NCBI GenBank assembly: GCA_029055565.1
Contig: JAIDCZ010000014.1
Span: 124,001 to 188,000, forward strand
Source: Clostridiales bacterium
GTDB taxonomy: Bacteria; Bacillota; Clostridia; Christensenellales; Pumilibacteraceae
DNA length: 64,000 bases
Direction: 5' to 3'
This document shows positions 40,582 to 50,100 of the stretch, one piece after another. Below the pieces are notes generated by a model. That model was given only the letters and a program-made list of their open reading frames with translations. It searched no databases and was not told where the DNA came from. The stretch's first letter is position 1; each line of letters opens with the position of its first letter. Both the position numbers and the translations under genes were made by a program.

Positions 40582-41169
40582 ATGGTAAATCAAATCGTGG
40601 AGCAAGCCGATAATAAGTCGGCTTCCAAAATAGGCAAGTTCAACACGGCGGACGATTTGCTTGCCGCTTACAACGCGCTGGAGGGCGAGTTTACTAAGCG
40701 CTGTCAACTGGTTAAGCAGTTACAAGCAGAGCTGGACTCGCTCCGCGCGCAAGCGCAAGCGGACGATACGGTTTGCGACGGTGGCGTTCGGTCGGACGGC
40801 GCCGCGCCCGAACCGGAGCGTGATACTGCCGCAGACGGCGCACAGCCGTCCCAAGACGATCGGCCCGTACCCGAGGCCGGCGGGGATAGTAACGGCGAAG
40901 TAACGACCACTGCGGTAATTCCCGCGCCGTCGATCGTTACGGCGGACGACGTGCTGAACGAAATTTTGCAAAACGCGTGCGAATACGCGGAAGCGCTTAG
41001 CGCTATTCCCGAGGTTATGAACGCGTGCATTGCAAGCTACAAACAGCGGCTTATACGGCCGCAACCCGCGTCGGCGCCAAGCGGTTGCGCGGTGATAGTG
41101 CCGGCCAAACGGCCGACAACGCTATCCGAAGCCAAGCGTTTAGCTGATGCGCTGCTTGCGGGCAACTAA
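40582..41169 (+). CDS. Capsid scaffolding protein
   Basis: 195 residues from ATG 40582, with AAAGGAG upstream. GKFNTADDLLAAYNALEGEF and TKRCQLVKQLQAELDSLRAQ form the short coiled coil often seen at the N-terminus of Firmicutes phage scaffolds. A long Pro/Asp/Glu-rich disordered middle is followed by a helical C-terminus (LSEAKRLADALLAGN). The place between portal and capsid genes matches gp8 of P22-like phages. It acts as an internal assembly core and is then expelled or digested. No protease gene is visible. Confidence 0.7.
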   Translation: MVNQIVEQADNKSASKIGKFNTADDLLAAYNALEGEFTKRCQLVKQLQAELDSLRAQAQADDTVCDGGVRSDGAAPEPERDTAADGAQPSQDDRPVPEAGGDSNGEVTTTAVIPAPSIVTADDVLNEILQNACEYAEALSAIPEVMNACIASYKQRLIRPQPASAPSGCAVIVPAKRPTTLSEAKRLADALLAGN

Positions 41170-41189
41170 AAAATAATAAGGAGAAAGAA

Positions 41190-42341
41190 ATGGTAACATT
41201 ACAAAATGCGGAAAACGCGTTAAAGACAGTTTATCTCGGCACTATGACAGATTTGCTCAACACCAGAGTTAATCCGTTGCTGTCCAAGATAGAGCAGACT
41301 ACCGCCGACGTGTGGGGCAAGGAGATACGCACCGCCGCGCGATTCGGCATAAACGGCGGCATAGGCGCCGGCGACGAGGACGGAGATCTTCCCGCGGCGT
41401 ACGGCAACAACTACTTGCAGTTTGTGACCACGCTTAAAAACCTTTACGGCCAGATAGAGATTTCGGACAAGGCGATACGCGCGTCCAAGGACGGCAGCGG
41501 CGCGTTTACCGATCTACTTAACGCCGAGCTTGAAGGCTTGCTTACCGCGTCCAAGTTCAACCTCGGCAGAATGCTGTACGGCGACGGAAGCGGCTTGCTT
41601 GCCACCTTTACCGGCGCCGGCGCAAGCGGCGTCGCACCGTGCGATACCGTGCGCAATATTATAGAGGGTTTGGTGGTGGACGTGTATTCCTCCGCCGACA
41701 GCAAAAAGGGCACGGCGCGTATCAAGTACGTGGACCGCGCCGGCAAAAAGGTGACTTTGGACGGTAGCGTAACCGTTGCCGCCGGCGACAAAATGTACGT
41801 TCAAGGTTCCAAGGACAAGGAGATTACCGGTATCGGCGCGTTGTTCAACGGCAATTCCATTTACGGCGTGCAAAAGAGCGCGCACCCCTTCCTTAATCCG
41901 TACAGCAAAAACGTCGGCGGCGCCATTGACGAAATAGTCATTCAGGAAGCTATTGACGCGCTGGAAAACGAGGCCGGTTCCACCGTCGACTTTATTGCTT
42001 GCTCGCAAGACGCCAAGTATTCCTATATCGACTACATGTCGTCGTACAAGCGCAATATCGACGTGATGGAGCTTGAGGGTGGGTTCAAGACCTTGTCCTA
42101 CAACGGCATACCGTTCGTGTACGATAGGTTCGTGCCCGAGGGCAGTATGTACCTTTTGAACAGCAAGGCGTTCAAGCTTCACCAGCTTTGCGACTGGCGT
42201 TTCCTCGAAACGGAAAACGGCAAGATACTGCGCCAGAACCAAGGTAAGCCGACGTATACGGCGACGCTCGTCAAGTACTGCGATCTCATTTGCCAAAAGC
42301 CCAACGGTCAGGCCGTGCTCAAAGGCATTACGCGCAGTTGA
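41190..42341 (+). CDS. Major capsid protein
   Basis: 383 residues, with AAGGAG upstream. The N-terminus has LNTRVNPLLSKIEQTTADVW; then come YGQIEISDKAIRAS, LLNAELEGLLTASKFNLGRM and the C-terminal P/A-domain blocks FIACSQDAKYSYIDYMSSYK, LEGGFKTLSYNGIPFVYDR and MYLLNSKAFKLHQLCDW. This is the HK97-fold pattern of capsid proteins that recur next to P22-type portals. A middle strand insert (about 160-230) may be the insertion domain. No frameshift or stop is seen. Confidence 0.85.
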   Translation: MVTLQNAENALKTVYLGTMTDLLNTRVNPLLSKIEQTTADVWGKEIRTAARFGINGGIGAGDEDGDLPAAYGNNYLQFVTTLKNLYGQIEISDKAIRASKDGSGAFTDLLNAELEGLLTASKFNLGRMLYGDGSGLLATFTGAGASGVAPCDTVRNIIEGLVVDVYSSADSKKGTARIKYVDRAGKKVTLDGSVTVAAGDKMYVQGSKDKEITGIGALFNGNSIYGVQKSAHPFLNPYSKNVGGAIDEIVIQEAIDALENEAGSTVDFIACSQDAKYSYIDYMSSYKRNIDVMELEGGFKTLSYNGIPFVYDRFVPEGSMYLLNSKAFKLHQLCDWRFLETENGKILRQNQGKPTYTATLVKYCDLICQKPNGQAVLKGITRS

Positions 42342-42646
42342 TAGGGCGAGTTATCGACGACGACTTGTTTGGGGTGTGCCGTAGGCTGAAAAGCATAGAC
42401 GACGGATACTTCGTGTTCCTAAACTACAAGACCGGAAAGTTCGAGGTGCACAATAAAAAGGACGCCCGTACGCTGTGCTTGGTTTTGCCGTACGACCGCC
42501 TTGACGAGCGGACTGTGCGGCACGTGCTGTACACGCGCGCCGAGCGTGCGCGCGAAATATACGAGCGCATGGAACGCGAAAACGCGCGGCTGGAGGCCGA
42601 ACAGCGTAAGGCCGCCTTGGACAAGGCGTTGTTACGAATATCGTAA
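42338..42646 (+). CDS. Small phage head-region protein
   Basis: 102 residues if read from TTG 42338, which overlaps the capsid stop as TTGA and implies coupling. GYFVFLNYKTGKFEVHNKK suggests a short beta-sheet; the C-terminal half (ERAREIYERMERENARLEAE) is a helix. I do not recognise it. A start inside the capsid gene at 42290 is less likely. Confidence 0.5.
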   Translation: MIGRVIDDDLFGVCRRLKSIDDGYFVFLNYKTGKFEVHNKKDARTLCLVLPYDRLDERTVRHVLYTRAERAREIYERMERENARLEAEQRKAALDKALLRIS

Positions 42647-42703
42647 GCGGGCGGGCGGCGTTACTGAGTCGCCCGCAATACGCTTATATAAACGGAGGAA
42701 ACA

Positions 42704-43105
42704 ATGGACGGACATCAATTAGCTACGAGCGTTGCCGTGCTGGTGCAAGACAAGCTGCTTTTGGACGCGGTAGCGGACGAGCGTGACGGACAAGACCCAA
42801 GCGTGCAAAAACTGCAGAGCGCGGTAAGCAGTGCGCTTGCGGAGCTTGACCGTGATTTTGCTTATACCCAAAAAACGGCGACGGATACTGCCGACGTAGG
42901 CGTAACCGGTTATATTGCGTACGACGATATCGTCGTGCCCGATTGCGTTAGCGCGGAAATGCTTGCGCAGCTTGTGGCGCGCAACTACTGCATTTTGTGC
43001 GGGCGCGTGGACGAGGCTGACGTTTTTGACGGTGTGTACGACGGTTATGCGGTGGCGCTGAGATTAAAACGCAAGGTAAAAATGCGCCCGCGCAAATTCT
43101 TGTAG
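42704..43105 (+). CDS. Head-completion (gp4-like) protein
   Basis: 133 residues; GGAGG lies 7 nt upstream. VQKLQSAVSSALAELDRDFA and CVSAEMLAQLVARNYCILCG are helices typical of small head-tail adaptors, and the C-terminus is basic (LKRKVKMRPRKFL). The position after capsid and before the propeller protein matches gp4 of P22, which closes the portal after packaging. Assignment rests mainly on gene order. Confidence 0.5.
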   Translation: MDGHQLATSVAVLVQDKLLLDAVADERDGQDPSVQKLQSAVSSALAELDRDFAYTQKTATDTADVGVTGYIAYDDIVVPDCVSAEMLAQLVARNYCILCGRVDEADVFDGVYDGYAVALRLKRKVKMRPRKFL

Positions 43106-43117
43106 GCGAGGTGTTAC

Positions 43118-44533
43118 ATGGCACTTAAACTGCCGCGCATAAAGCGGTACAAAAAACAAATGTCACGGTACGCGTCCGCCGACTTTAAAAGCGACAGAAG
43201 CTTGCTTCCGTTTTCCACGGCTAAGTCATTTTACAATATAGACTTTTCGTCGGGCGCGTTGCGCAAGGGCTACGGCGTAAAAACCCACCCGTGCGTGCCG
43301 ACGGCCGCGCGGCGGTACTGGATATACCGACTGTATTCGGCGGAGCATGGCGCGTACGCCGACCAGTATATTTACCAGTATAGCAACGGACTGTTGGCGT
43401 GGTTCGACGCGTTCAAGCACAAGGAGATTTTCGTGTCCGGCGTGGCGTTCAAGCCGCTCGACATAATCAACTACCGCGTTAATTCCAAGGACGTTTTGCT
43501 GTTGTCGTGCGAGGGACGAAAGCTGATTACTTGGGACGGCAAGGCGCTTACCGAATTTTCCAACAGCCCATCAATATCGTCTATGGCGGTGCATTACGAA
43601 CGGCTGTTCGTTACCAGTCGCGACGAAAGGACCAAGGTGTACTTTTCCAAAAACCTCGATCCCACGCAGTGGGAGATAGGCGAGGACGGCGGCGGCTTTA
43701 TTGAGCTTTTGGACGAGCGCGGGTATCTGAACAAAGTGGTGTCGTTCGGCAACTATCTGTACATATTCCGCGACCACGGCATAAGCCGCGTAACGGCGTA
43801 CGGCGACCAGCGCGAGTTTTCGGTAGTAAACATGTTCGTCACGGCGGGGCGCATATTTCCGTCGAGCATAACGACGTGCGGTAACAGCATAACCTTCCTC
43901 GCGTCCGACGGACTGTATAGGTTTGACGGCTACAACTGCGTGCGGGTGCTTACCGACATAACGCCGTCCATACGCTCGGACGACGACTGCGCTTGCGCAT
44001 ACCACGACGGTAAGTACTATCTGGCGTGCAAAATGGACTTCGGCGACGATAAGACGGTAGGCTGCGAAAGCGGCGAGTACACTACCAACGCGCTTATAAT
44101 TTACGACCCGCAAAGCGGCGAGTACTCCATTTCGCGCGGGCTGAATATAACCTTTATGAACGCATGCTCGTTTAACGGCGAGGACTACCTTATGTGCTGT
44201 GAGGGCGGCAAGGGCGGCGTTATAGAGCGCGGCGCTTCGCGGTTCGGCACGGCGTTGCCGTCGTACTGGGAGAGCGGCTTGACAGACATGAACGCGCCCG
44301 ACAAGGCCAAGTACTTGACCGAAATTCTGTTTGACAACAGCGACGGCGACAGCGATGACAGCGTGGTTTTGGGCGTGTGCGCCGACGGCACGTGGTATAA
44401 TCTGAAGGCGGTAAGCGCCGCCGATCACGGCGTAAAGCTGAATGCGAGCGGGTATAGGTTTGCATTTTCGATTTTTACCGACGGCGCCCAGCTTAACGTT
44501 ACGCCGCTGTGCGTAAAGTATAACATGTATTAG
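43118..44533 (+). CDS. gp10-like tail hub / DNA stabilisation protein
   Basis: 471 residues, nearly the same length as the P22 gp10 packaged-DNA stabilisation protein (about 472). Repeated strand blocks with WDGKALTEFSNSPSISSMAV, YERLFVTSRDERTKVYFSKN, YLYIFRDHGISRVTAYGDQ, ITFLASDGLYRFDGYNCVRV and YDPQSGEYSISRGLN suggest a beta-propeller, as in gp10. In P22 this protein plugs the portal and carries the tailspike and needle. No tailspike or needle gene is seen downstream. Function is inferred from length, fold pattern and order. Confidence 0.65.
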   Translation: MALKLPRIKRYKKQMSRYASADFKSDRSLLPFSTAKSFYNIDFSSGALRKGYGVKTHPCVPTAARRYWIYRLYSAEHGAYADQYIYQYSNGLLAWFDAFKHKEIFVSGVAFKPLDIINYRVNSKDVLLLSCEGRKLITWDGKALTEFSNSPSISSMAVHYERLFVTSRDERTKVYFSKNLDPTQWEIGEDGGGFIELLDERGYLNKVVSFGNYLYIFRDHGISRVTAYGDQREFSVVNMFVTAGRIFPSSITTCGNSITFLASDGLYRFDGYNCVRVLTDITPSIRSDDDCACAYHDGKYYLACKMDFGDDKTVGCESGEYTTNALIIYDPQSGEYSISRGLNITFMNACSFNGEDYLMCCEGGKGGVIERGASRFGTALPSYWESGLTDMNAPDKAKYLTEILFDNSDGDSDDSVVLGVCADGTWYNLKAVSAADHGVKLNASGYRFAFSIFTDGAQLNVTPLCVKYNMY

Positions 44534-44555
44534 AATAAGGGGGAAACGTGTAAGC

Positions 44556-44867
44556 ATGGAGGAAATTATATCGCTCGTGGTTGCCAACGGCATATTTGCG
44601 GTGCTGTTTTGCGGGTTGCTCGTGTACGAGCTGCGCGACAGCCGAAGCCGCGAGGACAATTACGAAAAAATCATTCACGCGCTCAACGACCGGCTCAATA
44701 CGGTGGAGGATATAAAGTCGGACACCGAGGAGCTTAAGGCGGCCGTCGGCGAGATAAAGACGGACGTCAAGCTTTTGAAGTCGGACGGCGAGCGCAAAAG
44801 ACGAACGGTAACGGCGGCGCAAAAGCCGTGCGTAACCGAACGGTGCGGCACGCAAGCGACGGCGTAA
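44556..44867 (+). CDS. BhlA/UviB-type holin-like protein
   Basis: 103 residues with one N-terminal membrane helix (LVVANGIFAVLFCGLLVYEL), then DSRSREDNYEKIIHALNDRL and VEDIKSDTEELKAAVGEIKT. This matches the BhlA/UviB family of small holin or bacteriocin-release proteins. The charged tail is cytoplasmic. AGGGGG lies about 12 nt before ATG, so translation may be weak. It is one of two holin candidates in the module. Confidence 0.7.
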   Translation: MEEIISLVVANGIFAVLFCGLLVYELRDSRSREDNYEKIIHALNDRLNTVEDIKSDTEELKAAVGEIKTDVKLLKSDGERKRRTVTAAQKPCVTERCGTQATA

Positions 44868-44914
44868 AGCCGCCGCTTGTTTGCGCCCGAAACTAAAACG
44901 AGGTGTAAGAAACT

Positions 44915-45811
44915 ATGGCTAACAATATAAAAATTAACGAGTTGCGCGACGAGCTGGCGGACGATATAGAGCGGCTGGAAGCAAGTTCCTCCGTGGCTAT
45001 CAAGCCGAACTTGCCCAAAGTGACGTTGCAAGAAAAAAGCTACGACGCGCCAAACGACGCTACGTTAAAGAGCAAGGCGGAGGGCGAGCTTGCGGCCTAC
45101 CGCGCGGAGGGCGAGCTAAGTATTAAGCAAAACGGCGAGGCCGAAAAGACCGAGCTGAACGCAAAACGCGACGCTTACGACAGCGCCAAAACCACGGCCG
45201 AGGCCGACATTGAAAAGCGGTACGAAGCCGCGGCGCGCGCAATAGACAACGACGTCGTTAAGCGCGGACTGGCACGGTCGTCGGTGGCGGCTGTGGAACG
45301 CGGCGCGTTGGAGCGCGAGTATTTGGGGCAGACCGCGGCGGTTGCGCACGAGTATGCTAATAATATATCCAAGCTGGAATCGGACATAGCGGCGGTTGAC
45401 AAAAAATTGCAGACGGCGCTTAACGACTTTAATCTGACCTACGCCGCCAAGCTAAACCAAAGGCTGACCGAGCTTAAGGCCGAGCGCGAGCAAAATATGC
45501 AAGAGGTGATAGAATACAACAACGAGATAAAGCGCAAGCAAGCAGCTTTGGATAACGATAGGCTAAAGACCGAAAGCAGTCTGTACACTGCCGCGCTCAA
45601 TCACGAAAAGCAAGAAAACAGTCTTGACGGCGCGGCGTCCGAGCGCCGCGAGGCGATGTACAAAGCGGTGTACGAGCGTATGGACGCCTTTTTGGGTTCG
45701 CTCGATCCGGCGCAAGCGCTGTTGGAAATTCGCAACCATTCCATGTACCGCCAGCATCTGTCCAACTACTACTACAACAGACTGTACGACAAGTACGGAC
45801 GAGGTGCGTAA
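44915..45811 (+). CDS. Long coiled-coil phage protein
   Basis: 298 residues, almost entirely helical and rich in Ala, Glu and Lys, with heptad patterning from about 65 to 260. NDVVKRGLARSSVAAVERGA is a conserved-looking turn. The C-terminus is aromatic and basic (YRQHLSNYYYNRLYDKYGRG). By position it could be a tail needle or ejection protein of a short-tailed phage, but I cannot assign it. The start has GAGGTG 9 nt upstream. It overlaps the holin start by one base. Confidence 0.6.
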   Translation: MANNIKINELRDELADDIERLEASSSVAIKPNLPKVTLQEKSYDAPNDATLKSKAEGELAAYRAEGELSIKQNGEAEKTELNAKRDAYDSAKTTAEADIEKRYEAAARAIDNDVVKRGLARSSVAAVERGALEREYLGQTAAVAHEYANNISKLESDIAAVDKKLQTALNDFNLTYAAKLNQRLTELKAEREQNMQEVIEYNNEIKRKQAALDNDRLKTESSLYTAALNHEKQENSLDGAASERREAMYKAVYERMDAFLGSLDPAQALLEIRNHSMYRQHLSNYYYNRLYDKYGRGA

Positions 45812-46041
45812 TGCTGGAACGGATAAAGAGCGCTTCATTTTGGGTGGAGCTTATAGGCGCGGTGTTTCTTATACTCGGCGCGTTCGGCGTGGAGATAGGC
45901 GACGAGGTGGCCAGTACGGTGGTAAACGGAATTTGCTCGGTGCTTATAATGCTGGGCATAGTAGTGCCGTCTAAACCAAGGAACACTACTGCCGCATCCA
46001 ATGACGACGGCTCGTCAGCGGAAAGTGACGACGGTAAATAA
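45811..46041 (+). CDS. Phage holin (Phage_holin_1-like)
   Basis: 76 residues with two membrane helices: ASFWVELIGAVFLILGAFGV, then ASTVVNGICSVLIMLGIVV and a polar tail. FWVELIGAVFLIL..NGI..VLIMLGIVV is the pattern of phi29/A118-type holins. It ends the phage gene set and is followed by a terminator. Normally an endolysin gene follows; none is present here. Confidence 0.75.
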   Translation: MLERIKSASFWVELIGAVFLILGAFGVEIGDEVASTVVNGICSVLIMLGIVVPSKPRNTTAASNDDGSSAESDDGK

Positions 46042-46049
46042 CGGATAGG

Positions 46050-46083
46050 AAAAACGGCCGCGCGTATACGTGCGGCCGTTTTA
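46050..46083 (+). terminator. Terminator of the phage module
   Basis: AAAACGGCCGC / GCGGCCGTTTT stem with a GCGTATACGT loop region, ending in a T-run. Confidence 0.85.
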
Positions 46084-46344
46084 TCGTGCAATAATATGAC
46101 GTATTATAAACTATTCTTGATTATTTTTGTATAATACTTGATTGCAAATTAGATTTATAGTATAATGTTTGTGATGAGAAAAGTGAATTTGTGACGTAAT
46201 TTTTTAGCTATTCATATTATACAGTAGTGGTACTATGCAAAAATGCTCGCAACAGTTTTATTCAATCAGTAAAAAATTAAAAATTTTTCTATATAAGGAA
46301 AAAAACAGCAAAAAAACCGATTATAATTATATGAGGAGGGTTCT
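46084..46344 (+). promoter_or_regulatory. AT-rich promoter region of the secreted-protein pair
   Basis: No gene is seen. TTGATT (46138-46143), 17-nt spacer and TATAAT (46161-46166) form a good promoter. The word CTTGATT followed by TATAAT-like sequence also occurs just upstream (46116-46135). The leader of about 175 nt before the lipoprotein start is AT-rich and unassigned. Confidence 0.7.
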
Positions 46345-47136
46345 ATGTGGATTAAACATAAAAAAGTCATAGCCGTAATAATGGCAGTGGTTGCAGTATT
46401 AGCGTTTGCTTTTACGTTTGTGGGATGCGGAAGCGATAGGGCCAATGAAGATAAAACGCCGAGTGTGTCTAAGCGCGCAAGAGGAAAGTATGCTATATTT
46501 GACGATGGAGCCGGAAATACGTATAGGGTTTCTTGCATTCTCGGTAATCCCGCACGTACGGTATATTATGAATATGAGCAAGGAAAGACGTATCGGTTTA
46601 GTTATACGATATATTATAGCGATAATGATGAGTTTACCGGAGAAGGCGGAAATTGGATTGAAGCCCCCGGAGAATTTAACATAGCCTCGAGGTTAGTAGT
46701 GCCGGCTTATATTCCCGGTGAGTATTCGATAATGATATATACAAAATTAAGTAATGGTTCTCAAGAAAGTGCTAATTTGAACGTAGTAGTAAAAGAAAAG
46801 CCGAGACTGACGCCCGAGGTATCGTTTGATCCTAAAGACGCTATCGACTTTATACCTAACGAGAGGTACGTTTATAAGTATGATGGGAATAGACATTATC
46901 CGAGCGCGTTATTAAGTTATAATGGAAATAATATAGAACTAAATAGAGATTGTGTTATTACAATGAGCGCTGAAAACGAGATTAAAGATCCGGTATTGGC
47001 GCTTCAAAGCTACGCAACGAATGTTGGAGTATACACCGTTTATTATTCGATAGGTGATAATTGCATGAAAAATAAAAGTGATAAAGGTGTGTATTCTACC
47101 GTCAGTACGAGTGTAATTGTAGAAATAGTAGAATAA
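46345..47136 (+). CDS. Secreted lipoprotein with YDG/MBG-like repeat
   Basis: 263 residues. The signal is MWIKHKKVIAVIMAVVAVLA, and the lipobox FVGC places the lipidated Cys at 28. Two or three Ig-like strand modules follow; YVYKYDGNRHYPSALLSYNG recalls MBG/YDG repeats of surface proteins. It is probably anchored on the outer leaflet. GAGGAGGG lies 6 nt before the start. A gap of 33 nt separates it from the giant gene, so the two should be co-transcribed and may work together at the surface. AT-richer than the phage module. Confidence 0.75.
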   Translation: MWIKHKKVIAVIMAVVAVLAFAFTFVGCGSDRANEDKTPSVSKRARGKYAIFDDGAGNTYRVSCILGNPARTVYYEYEQGKTYRFSYTIYYSDNDEFTGEGGNWIEAPGEFNIASRLVVPAYIPGEYSIMIYTKLSNGSQESANLNVVVKEKPRLTPEVSFDPKDAIDFIPNERYVYKYDGNRHYPSALLSYNGNNIELNRDCVITMSAENEIKDPVLALQSYATNVGVYTVYYSIGDNCMKNKSDKGVYSTVSTSVIVEIVE

Positions 47137-47169
47137 ATTATACCAAAATTAAATTACCAAGGAGAAAAA

Positions 47170-50100
47170 ATGAAAGCTTTGTTTACTAAAAGAAACTTTT
47201 TTACGTTTCTTTGTCTTATCGTGACACTTGCGTTTATTGCGGTGTCATCTTTTTTTGTTACGACGGCGTTTGCCGACGAGGCCGTTACCGGTCCTACAAG
47301 CAATTTCGATCCAAATTCCGTGGAGGATAAGTGCGCGCAGCTATCCGCTACCGACCTTTTGGAAGGCGGTGTGGACGAATACGGAAACGAACAAACGTTG
47401 GAAGATTATATGAACAGAATGAAAGATAATCCGTATGCTTATGAAACACATGCAGATCTTATTTACCGTATAATCCCGATAGAGCTTTTCGTCAACGCTT
47501 GCGAGTATTTTCATAGAGGTATTGAATATTCATTTTACATACGCACAAAAGTAGATTCTTGGGGTGGAAAAATGATTTCCGAAGTATTTATTATAGATAA
47601 TGTATTCTCTATTGATATGCTTACAAATACCGCGAGAATCAAATTGCAGACTTATGCCGCCACGTATGCGACAATATCGCATCCCAATCCGGCAGTAGGC
47701 ATAGTTACACAGCGTTTATTCGACGATACGGAGTGGGAATATTCTTTGCATAACGTCAAATTTTATGCCGGTCTAATGAACGAGCATACGTTAAATAAAA
47801 ACGACGTCGGTTACGATATGCAAAGCGACGTAGGGTCTGTAATTACGCAAACACGTCTTAATTATACGGAATTAAAAAGAAGCGAAACAAATAGCGCTGA
47901 ACCATTATTTACGCAGATGTTTAGCATAGCTATAGGATATATACCTTATGTTGGTGATGTTATAGGCTATATTGAAGACGCCGTGGACTTGGCCGTTGCA
48001 ATAGGTGAGTGCCACGTTGTAAATGTCGAATACGTTGTTCATGACAACGAAGATAATATTTTTGATTTTGCTACAAGGGAAAACCAGCCGGAAGTGTACG
48101 GTGAGTATTTAAAATTTGCTTTTGTCAAGCCGCAAAACGATAACGTTCTTGCCAGCGACTACGCCGAATTGATTGCAAAATTCAGTCATACGGAAAACGC
48201 AACGCGAATAGTTATGGGCGTATATTATGATTTGAGTATTTTTAAGCTTTATGACGGATATCAATATTTGTATTTTGATGGTAATAAATGCAATGCACAA
48301 GATTATTACAGTAGCACAGACAAAAGCGGTTACAAACAATTTAATACGCAATTTTCTCAAGTAGTGTTTCAAAAGCAAGAAAAGGCGACGGAAGGCGACA
48401 ACTATGGGTATTTGTTGACAGAGGATAGTGAGCAAGTATTTAAGTTCGTTCCTAATAAAAATGGTGATTACGTTATTGACGTAAATGACGAGAAAAAGGT
48501 TTATTATACATATAATAACGCTGAACACAATACTAATTTAGTGTATGGAGCGCAAAAAGAAGATGAAATTTTAATATATGTACGTAATTCCGCTCAATCA
48601 AACAATTTAGGGCGATATTCTTTAAATATACGATTCAATCCGGATTCAATTCAAGTAGGGCAAACTGGAAACAAAATAATTGAGCGTGGCGAAACGGAAT
48701 ATTGGGGATTTACTCCGCAAAACAGCGGGGTGTACAGCTTGTCGGCAGTTGGGGATAATATTCGCTTGTTTGCCGTAAGGGCGGACGACGAGGACGAGGT
48801 ATTGGCGGAAGGGTACGGAGCGCTTGACGTATATTTAGAGGGCGGTGTTTACTATTACTTTGGCGTGCAAAACAACGGAAGTGCCGACTGCGACGTCGCG
48901 GCGTCGCTGAATGCCGGCAAAGTTATAAATCGAGGGGACGTTATTTCCGCTACGGTTAGCGATTCGGTTATTTACACCGTAAACGTCGCGCATAACGGCG
49001 ATTATACGTTCTCTATCAGCGCAGCGCAACCCGTGTCGGTCATTTTGAAAGACAAGAGCAGCTTTACTATCAATCAATTTGACGGAAAAGTAATAGAGGC
49101 TTTGCAGTTTTTAAAAGCCGGTGTGTATTACGTATATTTTGAAACGGACGATACATACGTATCGGCTCAAATCGGATATAACTTTACGCCGTCTATTATT
49201 TGCGAGCCGAACGTCGCAGTCGAAAATATTTCGGATTATAATATTTACAAGTTTATTGCGCCGGTATCGGGACGATATGATTTTACTATACTGCAAGACG
49301 ATTCGTGCGCAATATCCGTATACGACGGTTACGGTAACGACGGCGTCGTCGATTATGTGCAAGGGGAGACTTATTTCGTTAAGGTTCACAGCGACGGCAA
49401 CGATAGCGTGCTCACTACCGTGCTTTTGCCTACCGGTCAAATTTCGCACAACTCGTCGTATACTGTTGTAGGCGGTGCAAACGCAGTAACGTTTACGCCT
49501 ACTATATCGGGCAACTATACGTTTGACGGACTGACCGATTGCGTCGTAATGGACGAAAATTGGAATAGCGTATCTAAGTATTCCCAATTTATTTCCGAAA
49601 ACACGTACTATTTGTGTTTTTTCAGTAGCGGTGCGGCAGATACCGTTACTGCGTTTTTTGCACCGCCGGCATTGTCGATTGGCGGCGGTATACAAGTAAA
49701 AGACACTTCGTATTATATGCTTAACGTTGCAACCGACGGAAAGTTCGATTTCACTTTAAGTACGGAGGCGCCTACTAAGTGGTCGATTTATCTTTACGAC
49801 GTTGATTTAAACGAGCTTAACCGTTCTACGGACGGCAACGGTGCGTTGAGCGTTTCGCTCGTTGTCGGCAAATATTACGTGCGGGTTGTAAAAGAAAATA
49901 ATTATCCGCATATCTTGAAAGTAACGAGCAACGTACCGGATAATAACGTTAAAGGATGTGGCGTAGGAGGCGAATATTCCTATACCTTTAAAGGTGACTA
50001 CGAGGTAGTAACGTACAAACTTAATTATAATAATGATGATGCCGACCAAAAGATATATCATTTGATTACCAATAAGTATATCGTCGAAGCAAGCGAAGTA

